DNA of 64,000 bases, taken from Nitrospira sp. ND1 (GTDB lineage: Bacteria; Nitrospirota; Nitrospiria; Nitrospirales; Nitrospiraceae). Shown in pieces: positions 44,805 to 53,306 of this stretch. The position numbers and the translations under genes were made by a program. The notes under the pieces were generated by a model. It was given only the letters and a program-made list of their open reading frames with translations. It was not told the DNA's origin and ran no database searches. The first letter of the stretch is position 1, and every line of letters starts with the position of its first letter. Location of the stretch: assembly GCF_900170025.1 (NCBI RefSeq), contig NZ_FWEX01000006.1:2633236-2697235 (forward strand), in the 5' to 3' direction.

Positions 44805-47558
44805 GTGAGCGATTCCAACTTCAACGCCGAAAAATTTGATGTCTTCTTGTGTCACAACACCGAGGATAAATCGGAGATACGCAAGATCGCAGATGATCTG
44901 TCTCGCAGAGGACTCAAGCCATGGCTGGACGAACGGGAAATGCAGCCTGGAAAACCATGGCAAGCGATCCTTGAAAACCAGATCGAAACCATAGAAGCAG
45001 CCGCGGTCTTTGTTGGAAAGAGCGGGTTAGGCCCCTGGCAGAATATGGAAATGCGGGCCTTCATCAGTGAATTTGTCGAACGAGCCTGTCCTGTTATTCC
45101 AGTGATCTTGCCGTCAGCAGCGGAAACACCGAAGCTGCCCATCTTGCTCAAGAGTCTGCACTGGGTGGATTTTCGAAACATTGACTCAGACCCGCTAAAG
45201 CACCTTATCTGGGGAATCACCGGGAAGAAACCTGATCATCAAGAAACCAATGACTCACCCTCAAACGACCTTCAGATTCCACGTGAAGCCAATGGGAAAG
45301 ACCTGCTTCCTTCAAAAGCGACACAAACCATTGAGCTTCGCCTGCCAGGAAACGTGGAGGAGTTCTCACCGGAACAGCAGCTAACGTTGATGCAGTCACT
45401 CAGTGCCCTTCTCAAAATCGGCGAGGTCAAAGTAACCAAAGTTGTGGCGGGCAGTATTCGATTGTATCTGGAACTCAAACAAGAAGATGCGGACAAGCTG
45501 TATTCTGCGAGCAAGGCAGGACGGCTCAATGGATTGTCTATCTCGGACGCGCGGCTGTACCCCGCAATTGCCATCCCTCCCCCCCAGGAACAGCGCGCGC
45601 AACTTCTGATTCTTTTGGATCGCGTGCAGGAGTATTGGGTGGATGGGGTGCTTAAACATTCCCTTCACCATGAAGTCCTGATTTCTCTGGGCAAGCACGC
45701 GATGGACGAGACCGTTGAACCGCCGTGGAAGCACGTCATCGCATTACCGGCTGACCGTCGCCTCCTTCTCCTGCAAGATCGCAACATCAACACCATCTTT
45801 GATGCGACGGGCCTGCTTCTCATCTTGGGAGAGCCGGGGGCAGGAAAGACTACTAGCCTGCTGGAACTTGCTGCCTCCCTTATTCAAAAAGCGAAAAATG
45901 ATCCGAAGGAACGAGTGCCCATCGTGTTGAATCTGTCCAGTTGGGAAACGAAACAGTCCCTCGAAGAGTGGATGGCGGTCGAGCTGTCAGCGAAGTATCG
46001 CGTTCCGATGACGATCGCAAGGACTTGGTTGACGCAAGACTATCTCGTGCCGCTGTTAGATGGGCTGGATGAAGTCCACACTGCGATACAGCCCGATTGC
46101 GTGGCGGCCATCAATGCATTCATCGAGAACAACAAGCCGTCTGGACTGGTCGTGTGTTGTCGCCTGGCGGAGTATCAGTGGCTCCCCGAACGCCTAAGAC
46201 TGAACGGCGCAGTCTGCATCGAACCGTTGAGTGCTCAAGACGTGCACAATTTCCTGGCGGCTGGCGGTTCACAATTGGCTGGGCTGCAACAGGCCCTGGG
46301 CACCGATCCTGTTTTACAGGAACTGTCTCAGACACCGCTGATGCTCAGCATCATGAGCCTTGCCTATGAGGGAGCCGAGGGTGAAGCTCTGACCAGACAT
46401 AGAGCCGATTCACCAAAGGTGCGTCGAGACCACATTTTCCGACTCTACGTCAAACGTATGTTTGAGCGGAAAGTATCTATCACGTGTCCATTTTCTCAGG
46501 ATCAGATCATGGACTGGTTGTCGTGGCTGGCTCGACAGATGAAGAAACAGGCTCAGTCTGTGTTCATGGTGGAGGAGCTCCAACCCCGTTGGTTGGACTC
46601 GACTGGCCAACGGCTAGCCTATGAAGCCGTGACGGCATTGAGTGTCGGGCTGATCGTTACACTTGCCGGCGAGGCGAGTGCCGTGCTGCTCGGAGGGCTA
46701 ACCGAATTGTTGCTCGATTGCCTGAAATACGGCTCGATAATCGGATTGAGCATCCTCCTGGGTTGTCGGTCGCCATCGACGGTGAAAAATATCGCAGTCA
46801 GTGGGCTGGTCTTCGGGTTGCTCGTCGGACTGCTCGGCGAGCTGCTCGGTGGGGCGGCGAACAGAATAGTTGGACGGCTACCTGATGCGTTGGCTGTCAC
46901 TATCTTGACGATAAGGATGCTTCTCATTGGCCTGCTCGGCGGCATTATTGGCTCGCTGAATGAAATACGTCTCATTGAAATCATGAGGTGGCAATCAACG
47001 CAGTTCTGGAGACCGATGGTTTCAGGATCGGCAATTGGGCTGCTGCTCGCCGGGTTGCTCGACGTAATGAACTTCTTGCTAACGGAGCACTCGGATGCGT
47101 TCGGCGGGGACAAATTCTGGAGCTTTGGGTTCTTCGGTGGGTTGTTCGGCGCGGTTTTCGGGGGGCTGAGCGATTCGGTCAGGGTTGACAAAGTCTCTCC
47201 GAATCAAGGAATTAGGTTGTCCCTCAAAAATGGGCTGGTTGCACTATCAGTCAGCTGGCTACTCTTCGGACTGCTCTTCAGTTTGGCCAACGAACCGAGA
47301 CAAGCAGCGGTTATCGGGCTGGTATTCGGACTCGGCATCGGACTCAGTCGTGGCGGTTCAGCGGTGCTGAAACATTATTCACTACGATTGATTCTTTGGA
47401 CAACCGGCGCCACGCCCTTACGGTTCATTTCGTTCCTCGACCACTGCGCGAAACTTATAATCCTGAAGAAGGTGGGTGGTGGCTATATGTTTATTCACCG
47501 GACTCTACTTGAATATCTTTCGGAACTTCCTGACCGGCCACGGCATACTCGTTTTTAA
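44805..47558 (+). CDS. TIR-NACHT-multispan membrane protein (bacterial NLR-like), 917 aa
   Basis: GTG start. The TIR domain (residues 9-145) has F-D-V-F-L-C-H-N-T-E-D-K at its head and E82 at the catalytic position (W-Q-N-M-E-M). A linker domain (about 165-260) contains L-R-L-P-G-N-V-E-E-F and G-S-I-R-L-Y-L-E-L, a pattern common before NACHT modules. The NACHT ATPase has Walker A G-E-P-G-A-G-K-T-T (342-350) and L-L-D-G-L-D-E-V (417-424). Residues about 605-850 form many glycine- and leucine-rich spans in place of the usual leucine-rich or other sensor repeats. A membrane-embedded C-terminus on a NLR-like protein suggests a membrane-monitoring sensor. Confidence 0.83.
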   Translation: MSDSNFNAEKFDVFLCHNTEDKSEIRKIADDLSRRGLKPWLDEREMQPGKPWQAILENQIETIEAAAVFVGKSGLGPWQNMEMRAFISEFVERACPVIPVILPSAAETPKLPILLKSLHWVDFRNIDSDPLKHLIWGITGKKPDHQETNDSPSNDLQIPREANGKDLLPSKATQTIELRLPGNVEEFSPEQQLTLMQSLSALLKIGEVKVTKVVAGSIRLYLELKQEDADKLYSASKAGRLNGLSISDARLYPAIAIPPPQEQRAQLLILLDRVQEYWVDGVLKHSLHHEVLISLGKHAMDETVEPPWKHVIALPADRRLLLLQDRNINTIFDATGLLLILGEPGAGKTTSLLELAASLIQKAKNDPKERVPIVLNLSSWETKQSLEEWMAVELSAKYRVPMTIARTWLTQDYLVPLLDGLDEVHTAIQPDCVAAINAFIENNKPSGLVVCCRLAEYQWLPERLRLNGAVCIEPLSAQDVHNFLAAGGSQLAGLQQALGTDPVLQELSQTPLMLSIMSLAYEGAEGEALTRHRADSPKVRRDHIFRLYVKRMFERKVSITCPFSQDQIMDWLSWLARQMKKQAQSVFMVEELQPRWLDSTGQRLAYEAVTALSVGLIVTLAGEASAVLLGGLTELLLDCLKYGSIIGLSILLGCRSPSTVKNIAVSGLVFGLLVGLLGELLGGAANRIVGRLPDALAVTILTIRMLLIGLLGGIIGSLNEIRLIEIMRWQSTQFWRPMVSGSAIGLLLAGLLDVMNFLLTEHSDAFGGDKFWSFGFFGGLFGAVFGGLSDSVRVDKVSPNQGIRLSLKNGLVALSVSWLLFGLLFSLANEPRQAAVIGLVFGLGIGLSRGGSAVLKHYSLRLILWTTGATPLRFISFLDHCAKLIILKKVGGGYMFIHRTLLEYLSELPDRPRHTRF

Positions 47559-47986
47559 CAAGCAGGCCTGATCTTCGAGTGCCTCACATATGATCTTGGC
47601 TGTTCTGAAATCGACCTTCTTAGGTGCGGGACGGAAACACACTACAAGCGGTCGTACTTGGCCGCGTCACAGAGCATCGTCAGACTTGAAAGTATGTGCT
47701 CTCCGATACCTCCAACCGTGGCTTCGCGTCTATGCGAGGATTCGAACCACCCCGCCCCTCAGGCTGAGATGCTAGTCCAGTGTTAGCCGGATCGACAAAT
47801 TGGGCTGGCTACCTCTCTGATAGAATCCCGGCCGTACTCAGATGTTATGTTGCTCTTGTTCGGTCATTGACAGAGTTCTCGTCTCACTGCGGAGGGGCTG
47901 CCGCCAGGCTGGGGAATTCTGGCCCCACCACCACGCACGGATTATAAATCTAGGTGGAAATGTGATGAACCGAGCCCTTCACATTA

Positions 47987-48175
47987 ATGTTACTGTTGGC
48001 CGCGAACACCATTGCGGCAGCAACCTACTTTGAAGAGAGCTGGTCGGACAATGCGACTGCTTTTCGTACAGTTTGTTACGGTTGTCACAGAGCCGACACC
48101 TCCCTACGACGAATGCTTGCAGGACCAAGGCTGAAGATTCTGGGCATTGGGCAGCTCAATCAATCTTTCGGCTAA
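47987..48175 (+). pseudogene. possible fragment of a small exported protein with CXXCH motif
   Basis: The 62-codon frame reads M-L-L-L-A-A-N-T-I-A-A-A-T then F-R-T-V-C-Y-G-C-H-R-A-D. A short hydrophobic head followed by C-x-x-C-H recalls c-type cytochromes. A better signal-peptide start (M-N-R-A-L-H) lies 23 bases upstream (47964) in another frame. It could be a frameshifted remnant or chance. Confidence 0.2.
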
Positions 48176-48388
48176 GTTTGCAAATCAGGGGTTTTGAAGA
48201 GTAATCATCCGCTTTCTTTTGCGAGTACATGCGTTCGATTTCTTGTATGCCTTGCGATAGTACTCTCGGTTAGCACGTGAGAGATGCGGAAAACCTTCCG
48301 ATCTTCGTCAGGCTCCCCTCAAACCTCGTTAGGGGACACTAATTACCCTATAGAAATGCACTCACACGCCAGCTTGCGACTGCTTTTC

Positions 48389-48418
48389 AATAGGGTGTCC
48401 TATATCGGACACCCTATT
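48389..48418. repeat. perfect 12-bp inverted repeat near attR
   Basis: AATAGGGTGTCC and GGACACCCTATT flank a TATATC loop. There is no T-run on either side, so it is not a typical terminator. A related broken copy (GGGGACACTAATTACCCTATA) lies about 50 bases upstream. It may be an integrase or regulator binding site. Confidence 0.5.
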
Positions 48419-48494
48419 TGTAAGCCATTGTAAAACCGTGTATGAGATTGCAAAGGTGCAGCCCATAAGGTCTTGATTTTACTTATCGCCTGGG

Positions 48495-48549
48495 GCCCTT
48501 TTAAGGCGAGGGTCCTGGGTTCGAATCCCAGCCGACTCACCATTCAAAT
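48495..48549. repeat. attR: 3' fragment of tRNA-Lys, 55-bp direct repeat
   Basis: Identical over 55 bases to 13412-13466. It contains the anticodon loop, T arm, acceptor 3' strand and CCA but no 5' half, so it is not a functional tRNA. This is the displaced 3' end of the original host tRNA-Lys gene and marks the right end of the element. Confidence 0.95.
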
Positions 48550-48888
48550 TCGGCATTCCTGTAATCCCCGCTAGTGCTCCTGAATTCATTAGCCCGCTGC
48601 TTTTTCTCCGACGTGAGTTCCGCTGATTCGGCAGTCCATCTTTGCGTTCGCCGTTTCACCTGGACTGCTCGCTGTCTGTCGCACATTCAGTCATCCACTT
48701 GCCGCGTGCGTTTTAGGGTTGAGGATGCTCCGGCAGACGTGCAAGATGTCGATTCACGTTCTTATAGTTTGCTCTGCCCGGTAACTCCCAGTACCGATCC
48801 TCAGAGACATCACAACCATGGTGCTCCCAACGTGGGTATCACATTGCGTGGCCAGTGGCGGCCGCGCACACGAAAGGAATGACACGTG
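48550..48888. other. core sequence between attR and the lipoprotein gene
   Basis: No supported gene; a plus-strand frame at 48574-48882 has arginine- and serine-rich shadow composition. Before integration this would have been the region directly downstream of tRNA-Lys. Confidence 0.4.
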
Positions 48889-49254
48889 ATGACGAGACGA
48901 CTTTCGAAGCAATGGCAGGTCCGGGGCTGGACTTGTGCGGTGCTGTTGGCGGCGACGTTCACCACCGGCTGCATGCATCATCCAGGCGGCATCGCGCCTT
49001 CGACCAAGCCGCTGGCTCCTGGCGGCTATACCGAACTGGGCAAGGTGCGCGGGCAGGATTGTGTCTATCACCTGCTGGGCCTCATTCCGGTGACGGGTGG
49101 CAATGAGATGAGAAATGCGGTCGAGGATGCGCTTCGCACGAAACCCTTGGCGGATGCGCTGGTCGAAGTGACGGTCGACGGCTATTTCCAGTATTTCATT
49201 CTGTTCTCGCGAGCCTGCACGCAGGTGTACGGCACGGCCGTCGAAACCAAATAG
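48889..49254 (+). CDS. TRL-like lipoprotein
   Basis: A 121-aa protein with a signal peptide ending in the lipobox T-T-G-C (cysteine near residue 29), so it is anchored to a membrane. The mature part contains G-K-V-R-G-Q-D-C-V-Y-H-L-L-G-L-I-P and A-L-V-E-V-T-V-D-G-Y-F-Q-Y-F-I-L-F-S-R-A-C, which fits the TRL/TRL-like family. GAAAGGA lies upstream. Function of the family is unknown. The GTG three bases earlier is an alternative start. Confidence 0.78.
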   Translation: MTRRLSKQWQVRGWTCAVLLAATFTTGCMHHPGGIAPSTKPLAPGGYTELGKVRGQDCVYHLLGLIPVTGGNEMRNAVEDALRTKPLADALVEVTVDGYFQYFILFSRACTQVYGTAVETK

Positions 49255-49357
49255 GCGGAGCCGGGCTCTTCTCGAATTCGACAGCAGGATCCGGAGTGTC
49301 GCGTGGGCTTCTGTCTGCTACCTTGTAGTGACTCATGCCAAGGTGAACGGAGTGCCT

Positions 49358-50446
49358 ATGACATCCTCGACCTCGACTACACGGCAGATCAACCGGACCA
49401 TCAGGCAGGACCCGCGTTGGGTGGCCATCCTGGCCCGCGATCCTGCCGCGGACGGCACCTTCTATTATTCCGTCAGGACGACAGGCGTGTATTGCCGTCC
49501 TTCCTGTGCGGCGCGGCAGCCTCTGCGGGAGAATGTCCGGTTTCATGCGACCTGCGCGGATGCCGAGCAGGCCGGGTTCCGCCCGTGCAAGCGCTGTCGG
49601 CCCGAGCAGCCCTCGTCGGTTGATCGGCAGGCGGCAATGGTGGTCGCCATCTGCCGGTACATTGAGCAGGCCGAGCGGCTGCCGTCTCTCGGTGAGTTGG
49701 CGCACCGCGCGAAAATGAGTCCGTCCCATTTTCATCGGGTCTTTACCTCCGTCACGGGCCTGACGCCGCGAGGGTATGCCGTTGCGCACCGCGCGACACG
49801 GGTACGGTTTGAATTGGGGCGTGATCGTCCAGTGACGGAGGCGCTTTACCAGGCCGGATTCAATTCGTCCGGGCGATTCTATGAAGCCTCGAATGCCCTC
49901 CTGGGTATGACCCCGTCACGCTATCGGGCCGGGGGTGCACAGACCAAGATCCGGTTTGCTGTGGGACAGTGTTCATTGGGGGCGATCCTGGTGGCTCAAA
50001 GTGAGCGTGGGGTCTGCGCCATTCTGCTGGGCGATGATCCGGATGCGTTGACGCGGGATCTTCAGGACCGGTTTCCCCGGGCGAACCTCACCGGTGGGGA
50101 TGCCGCGTTTGAGCGGCTGGTCTCAACCGTGGTCGGCTTCGTGGAAGCTCCGGGGCGAGGGTTGAAGCTTCCGCTCGATATTCGGGGCACGGCGTTTCAG
50201 CAACTAGTGTGGAAGGCCTTGCAACGAATTCCCGTGGGTTCGACGGCGACGTATACCGAGATCGCGACTCGCATCGGTTCGCCCAAGTCCGTGCGAGCGG
50301 TTGGGCGGGCTTGCGGGGCGAATCCGTTGGCGGTCGCCATTCCCTGTCATCGAGTCGTGCGCAACGATGGTGGCCTCTCGGGCTATCGCTGGGGTATTGA
50401 GCGCAAACGGATGTTACTTGAACGTGAGTCGAGTGTGGCCCCGTGA
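49358..50446 (+). CDS. ada: bifunctional Ada: methyl-sensing regulator and O6-methylguanine-DNA methyltransferase
   Basis: Repairs alkylated DNA and activates the adaptive response. The N-terminal zinc domain has C46, C50, C77 and C80 (Y-C-R-P-S-C ... C-K-R-C), the first being the methyl acceptor. An AraC-type helix-turn-helix follows (about 95-190, with S-P-S-H-F-H-R-V-F and A-G-F-N-S-S-G-R-F-Y). The C-terminal methyltransferase carries I-P-C-H-R-V with C330. All parts are intact at 362 aa. The ATG at 49358 has CGGAG upstream; an ATG at 49328 is in frame but less well placed. Confidence 0.94.
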   Translation: MTSSTSTTRQINRTIRQDPRWVAILARDPAADGTFYYSVRTTGVYCRPSCAARQPLRENVRFHATCADAEQAGFRPCKRCRPEQPSSVDRQAAMVVAICRYIEQAERLPSLGELAHRAKMSPSHFHRVFTSVTGLTPRGYAVAHRATRVRFELGRDRPVTEALYQAGFNSSGRFYEASNALLGMTPSRYRAGGAQTKIRFAVGQCSLGAILVAQSERGVCAILLGDDPDALTRDLQDRFPRANLTGGDAAFERLVSTVVGFVEAPGRGLKLPLDIRGTAFQQLVWKALQRIPVGSTATYTEIATRIGSPKSVRAVGRACGANPLAVAIPCHRVVRNDGGLSGYRWGIERKRMLLERESSVAP

Positions 50447-50520
50447 AGCGCAAAAAGTAAAACGTGAAAGGTGAAACGTACCTCTGCGGACGAGAGACCA
50501 GCGACGTTTCACGAACGACG
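50443..50520. repeat. second copy of the GTGAA/TTCAC intergenic repeat, after ada
   Basis: Begins GTGAAGCGC at the ada stop codon, continues ACGTGAAAGGTGAAACGT, and has the opposite arm GACGTTTCACG at 50503-50513. Same family as 1611-1676. A different perfect 8-bp hairpin, GGTGGTGG/CCACCACC, lies at 50594-50613 in the same gap. Confidence 0.5.
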
Positions 50521-50771
50521 GATCGTGAGGACAACCTCTTTGCGGCGCCCTCAACCTCATCTCCGCGGGGAATGATGGTGCTTTTGCACCGCTGGTGGTG
50601 GGGTTCCACCACCCGATTTCATCGATCCCCGGATGTCCGGCTATCCATCCAAGGCGAACCAGGCGATTTGGCGTGACCCTGTTCACCCCACGCTGCAGGC
50701 GTCCTCCTTGCATTCTTTGCACGATTGAATGGTGTGAGAAAACCCGTTGTGAAGGGCGAGGGGAGGTCACC
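50447..50771. other. ada to response-regulator gap
   Basis: Holds the repeat above and a hairpin GGTGGTGG-GGTT-CCACCACC (50594-50613) without a T-run. No gene is supported. The structured leader could act on the downstream regulator gene, but no known riboswitch pattern fits. Confidence 0.4.
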
Positions 50772-51212
50772 ATGGGAATGGCATGGCCGTTCGGATTGGT
50801 TGCAGACGAGAAGGTCTGTCTAGGGCGGGTACTGGTGGTGGACGATGAAGATTCCATTCGCAGCCTGCTACGCATGACGCTGGCTCAGGCGGGGTACGAC
50901 GTCGAGGAGGCGGAGGACGGCGGGAGGGCGGTTGAGGTCTTGAACAGTGGCGACAATCCGTTGATGGTCGATGTCATCATTTGCGATATCCGGATGCCGC
51001 GTATCAACGGGGTCGAGGCCATTGCCTATTTCCGCGCCCAATATCCTTCCCTCCCGGTCATCGTGTTGACGGGGTATCACGATGAGCAGTTGGCCAGTTC
51101 GCTACGCAAGCAAGGTGTGGTGGAGTGTTTGGAGAAACCGGCGGAACGGGAGCAGATTCTCGCGTCTGTGGCGCAGGCTATAGCCGGACGACGGATCAGT
51201 TTTTATCCGTGA
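50772..51212 (+). CDS. receiver-only response regulator
   Basis: A 146-aa single receiver domain: acidic pocket D24/D25 (V-V-D-D-E-D), phosphoacceptor D72 (C-D-I-R-M-P), T100 (V-L-T-G-Y) and K122 (E-K-P). No output domain, so it works by protein contact in the manner of CheY or Spo0F. The ATG follows GGGGAGGT; an open frame of 59 codons upstream runs through the structured gap and is rejected. No histidine kinase is adjacent. Confidence 0.9.
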   Translation: MGMAWPFGLVADEKVCLGRVLVVDDEDSIRSLLRMTLAQAGYDVEEAEDGGRAVEVLNSGDNPLMVDVIICDIRMPRINGVEAIAYFRAQYPSLPVIVLTGYHDEQLASSLRKQGVVECLEKPAEREQILASVAQAIAGRRISFYP

Positions 51213-51354
51213 GGTGCGGTCTGGAGAAGGAGCGAACCCCGTCGCGTCTCGCCAGGTCTGTTCGGTTCACGTCCTTCCTGTTTGATTTTCCACCGGCAGC
51301 TTCTTAGAATCCTCCGTGCGCACACACATCGCTTGATCAGGAGGACCAGCATCC

Positions 51355-52023
51355 ATGTTTCACTTCATCGTCCGATCGTCTCCTCACATCCCGCTCCGTC
51401 ACCTCATGGCTGCAAGCCTGGTCGGCCTGCTGTTCATCGGTCTGGCTCCGTCCCCCCTCAATGCCGCCCGTGGTGGAGGCAAGACCGAGGTGTTGCCGGT
51501 GCAAAAAGCCGCGCCGGCGGCGGTGATCATTGAGGGGCTCGGTAATGAAGCGGAGTTGCGACGCCAGATGCGCGCCAAGAACGGGGTGGCTGAACTCGGG
51601 GCTTCGACCGCGCAAGTGATGTTTTCGCAAGCGCCGACTGGGACGTTTGGATTCATTGTGCCGAAGCTCCTAGGCCTGGCCTTAGTGACGCAGAGCCCGG
51701 ATCTCGCCGTCGCTCGCGTGGCGCCCGCGGAAAATGCCTACGAGATTCACAAGCTTGCCGACGGGAGTGGAATGTTGGTCGGATTCATGGGCGCGGAACT
51801 GATGACCCAGGTGGCGCCGAGCCAACGCCCGAAGAATGTTCGTATCGCGCTCCATTCCAATCCGTCGGAAAAGGCGCCCCATATCGTGGCTGTGCCGCTG
51901 GTCAAGCTGGTGGCAGACCGGATGCCGATCCGGCTCGACGCAAAGAATCCGAATGGTCCTGTATTGCTGGATATGGACCTGCAGGGTAGTTCGACGCGTG
52001 CATCGACCCAGGGTGGGCAGTAG
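51355..52023 (+). CDS. exported hypothetical protein, 222 aa
   Basis: The signal peptide spans residues about 18-37 (M-A-A-S-L-V-G-L-L-F-I-G-L then L-N-A-A). The mature part has no cysteine and no recognised domain; it includes G-T-F-G-F-I-V-P-K-L-L-G and a C-terminal P-V-L-L-D-M-D-L-Q-G segment. GGAGG precedes the ATG. It is followed by a hairpin that separates it from convergent genes. Function unknown. Confidence 0.7.
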   Translation: MFHFIVRSSPHIPLRHLMAASLVGLLFIGLAPSPLNAARGGGKTEVLPVQKAAPAAVIIEGLGNEAELRRQMRAKNGVAELGASTAQVMFSQAPTGTFGFIVPKLLGLALVTQSPDLAVARVAPAENAYEIHKLADGSGMLVGFMGAELMTQVAPSQRPKNVRIALHSNPSEKAPHIVAVPLVKLVADRMPIRLDAKNPNGPVLLDMDLQGSSTRASTQGGQ

Positions 52024-52039
52024 ACAGGTAGGCTATTGG

Positions 52040-52066
52040 CGGGGAGGCGGCATTGCGGCCTCCCCG
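52040..52066. terminator. bidirectional terminator-like hairpin
   Basis: A perfect 9-bp stem CGGGGAGGC/GCCTCCCCG with a 9-base loop, between convergent genes ending at 52023 and 52095. Flanking T content is weak. Confidence 0.5.
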
Positions 52067-52094
52067 ATCGCTTCTCTCGTGACGCGCCCCGGTC

Positions 52095-52433
52095 CTACTC
52101 TCCCACCTTCACGGTAATGCTATCCGTAGCGGTCCCGGCGTCCTTATGATCGTGGTCGGCGATCTTCACCGTAATCGTATGCTCCCCCTTGGCCACGCTG
52201 GTAAACGTGCCCTTGAAGCCCTTCTGATACGCGCCGTCGAGGTAGACGTGCGCGTGATTGCCTGCCGGCGCGTTCAGGATTTCATACTTGATGTCGAAGG
52301 TCTCCGAGACCTTCTCGCCATTGCGCGGGGAGAGGATATTGATGGTAGTCGTATTTTCAGCGGCACACCAGGAATTCAGGGCGAGGGTGGCGCCGATGGT
52401 CAGTGCACAGGCGGAGAGAACCAATCGCTTCAT
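52095..52433 (-). CDS. exported Ig-like small protein
   Basis: A 112-aa protein with a signal peptide (hydrophobic residues 4-22, then S-W-C-A-A). The mature part, I-N-I-L-S-P-R-N-G-E-K-V then H-A-H-V-Y-L-D-G and K-G-E-H-T-I-T-V-K-I-A-D, is a single immunoglobulin-like beta sandwich with several histidines (N-H-A-H-V, D-H-D-H). Such proteins are periplasmic and may bind metals, but no binding role is shown. It starts 11 bases after the MOSC gene and is probably co-transcribed with it. Confidence 0.75.
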   Translation of the reverse strand: MKRLVLSACALTIGATLALNSWCAAENTTTINILSPRNGEKVSETFDIKYEILNAPAGNHAHVYLDGAYQKGFKGTFTSVAKGEHTITVKIADHDHKDAGTATDSITVKVGE

Positions 52434-52443
52434 GGAAACCTCC

Positions 52444-53178
52444 TCAGAATGATGATGACGAAGAATGAGTCGTGCCGAATCGTCGATGCTGCGGGTCAGG
52501 CCCTGCCTGATTGTGGCATCGCTGCCGCAAGGTCTGTTGCCAGCTTGCGGAAAGTAACGGGCAGAGGCTCAGGTGTTCGGCCGCGGCCAGATTGTTCCGT
52601 TCATGGTGCATGATCCGATTGGCGGTCGCGACCGTCCATTCTGGGCAGGGGCGTTCCATGAGCTGCAGGGGCGCGCCCGGTTCGACCGTACCTTCCTGGA
52701 TGACCCGGAAATACCAGCCTGTGAAGCCGGTGCGTTCCATTTGTACCGCCAAATCTTTGATCTGCCAGCGACGGGCGAGTTTCCAGCAGGGCTGTCTGGG
52801 TTGAGAAATCTGCACGACGGCCGTACCCGCTGAAAAGACGTCGCCGATGCAGACATCGGCTTCCGTGAGCCCTTCCAGTGTGAAATTTTCGCCGAACGCG
52901 CCGCCGGTGAGACGATGGGGCGGCAGGATCCCGCGCCAATACAACCAGTGCTCCGACGGATAGGCACAGACCGCCTTGTCGACGCCTCCGTGATGGACGA
53001 GATCCGCCTGTCCATCTCCTGCCAGATTGTGCCGGCCAAGTCGGATCTGGCCCGGGGTAGAGCGCTTGAACATCCCGGTTGTCCAGGGCGTTGAGTCCGG
53101 ATCGTCCGCACAGTCGCTGTGCTCACTGGACGGGAGCCCCACCTGGATCGATCGTATGAGCCCGCTTGTGTTTTGCAC
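52444..53178 (-). CDS. MOSC domain protein (YiiM-like)
   Basis: MOSC proteins bind molybdenum cofactor-type sulfur and act in reductase or detoxification systems. Visible motifs are H-H-G-G-V-D-K-A-V-C-A-Y near residue 62, F-G-E-N-F near 95 and the conserved cysteine in Q-P-R-Q-P-C-W-K-L near 130. Length is 244 aa, with a poorly conserved Ser-rich tail. It is divergent from a LysR-type regulator 128 bases away, the usual arrangement of a LysR target. Confidence 0.87.
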   Translation of the reverse strand: MQNTSGLIRSIQVGLPSSEHSDCADDPDSTPWTTGMFKRSTPGQIRLGRHNLAGDGQADLVHHGGVDKAVCAYPSEHWLYWRGILPPHRLTGGAFGENFTLEGLTEADVCIGDVFSAGTAVVQISQPRQPCWKLARRWQIKDLAVQMERTGFTGWYFRVIQEGTVEPGAPLQLMERPCPEWTVATANRIMHHERNNLAAAEHLSLCPLLSASWQQTLRQRCHNQAGPDPQHRRFGTTHSSSSSF

Positions 53179-53306
53179 AGCCCCGTCCCTTCCGCCACGA
53201 GTTTTCCGCTTTTCCCGGCCGCAGTCAACCTAGTGCCCGGGACGAGAAGGCGTCAAAGCGTTTGTTCTGATTAGTATCATCACTTCCATTTATGATAAAA
53301 CGCGGC

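Larger units (their letters stand above)
47559..48494. other. right end of the element, gene-poor
   Basis: No confident gene in 936 bases. It holds a short frame with a haem-binding-type C-Y-G-C-H motif (47987-48175), a tRNA-like smear near 47740 and a perfect 12-bp hairpin at 48389-48418 close to attR. Element ends commonly carry integrase arm sites, so direct or inverted repeats here may be such sites. Confidence 0.45.

Noticed and set aside
47725..47800. tRNA-like sequence on the reverse strand (contains GGTTCGAATCC)
   Set aside because: The T stem does not pair and no acceptor or anticodon stem could be built; at most a degraded remnant.
50595..50771. Upstream extension of the response-regulator frame
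   Set aside because: The receiver domain begins well after the ATG at 50772, which has a strong ribosome site; the extension crosses a hairpin.
50594..50771. Possible riboswitch leader before the response regulator
   Set aside because: Hairpins are present but no known cyclic-di-GMP or other riboswitch core could be matched by eye.
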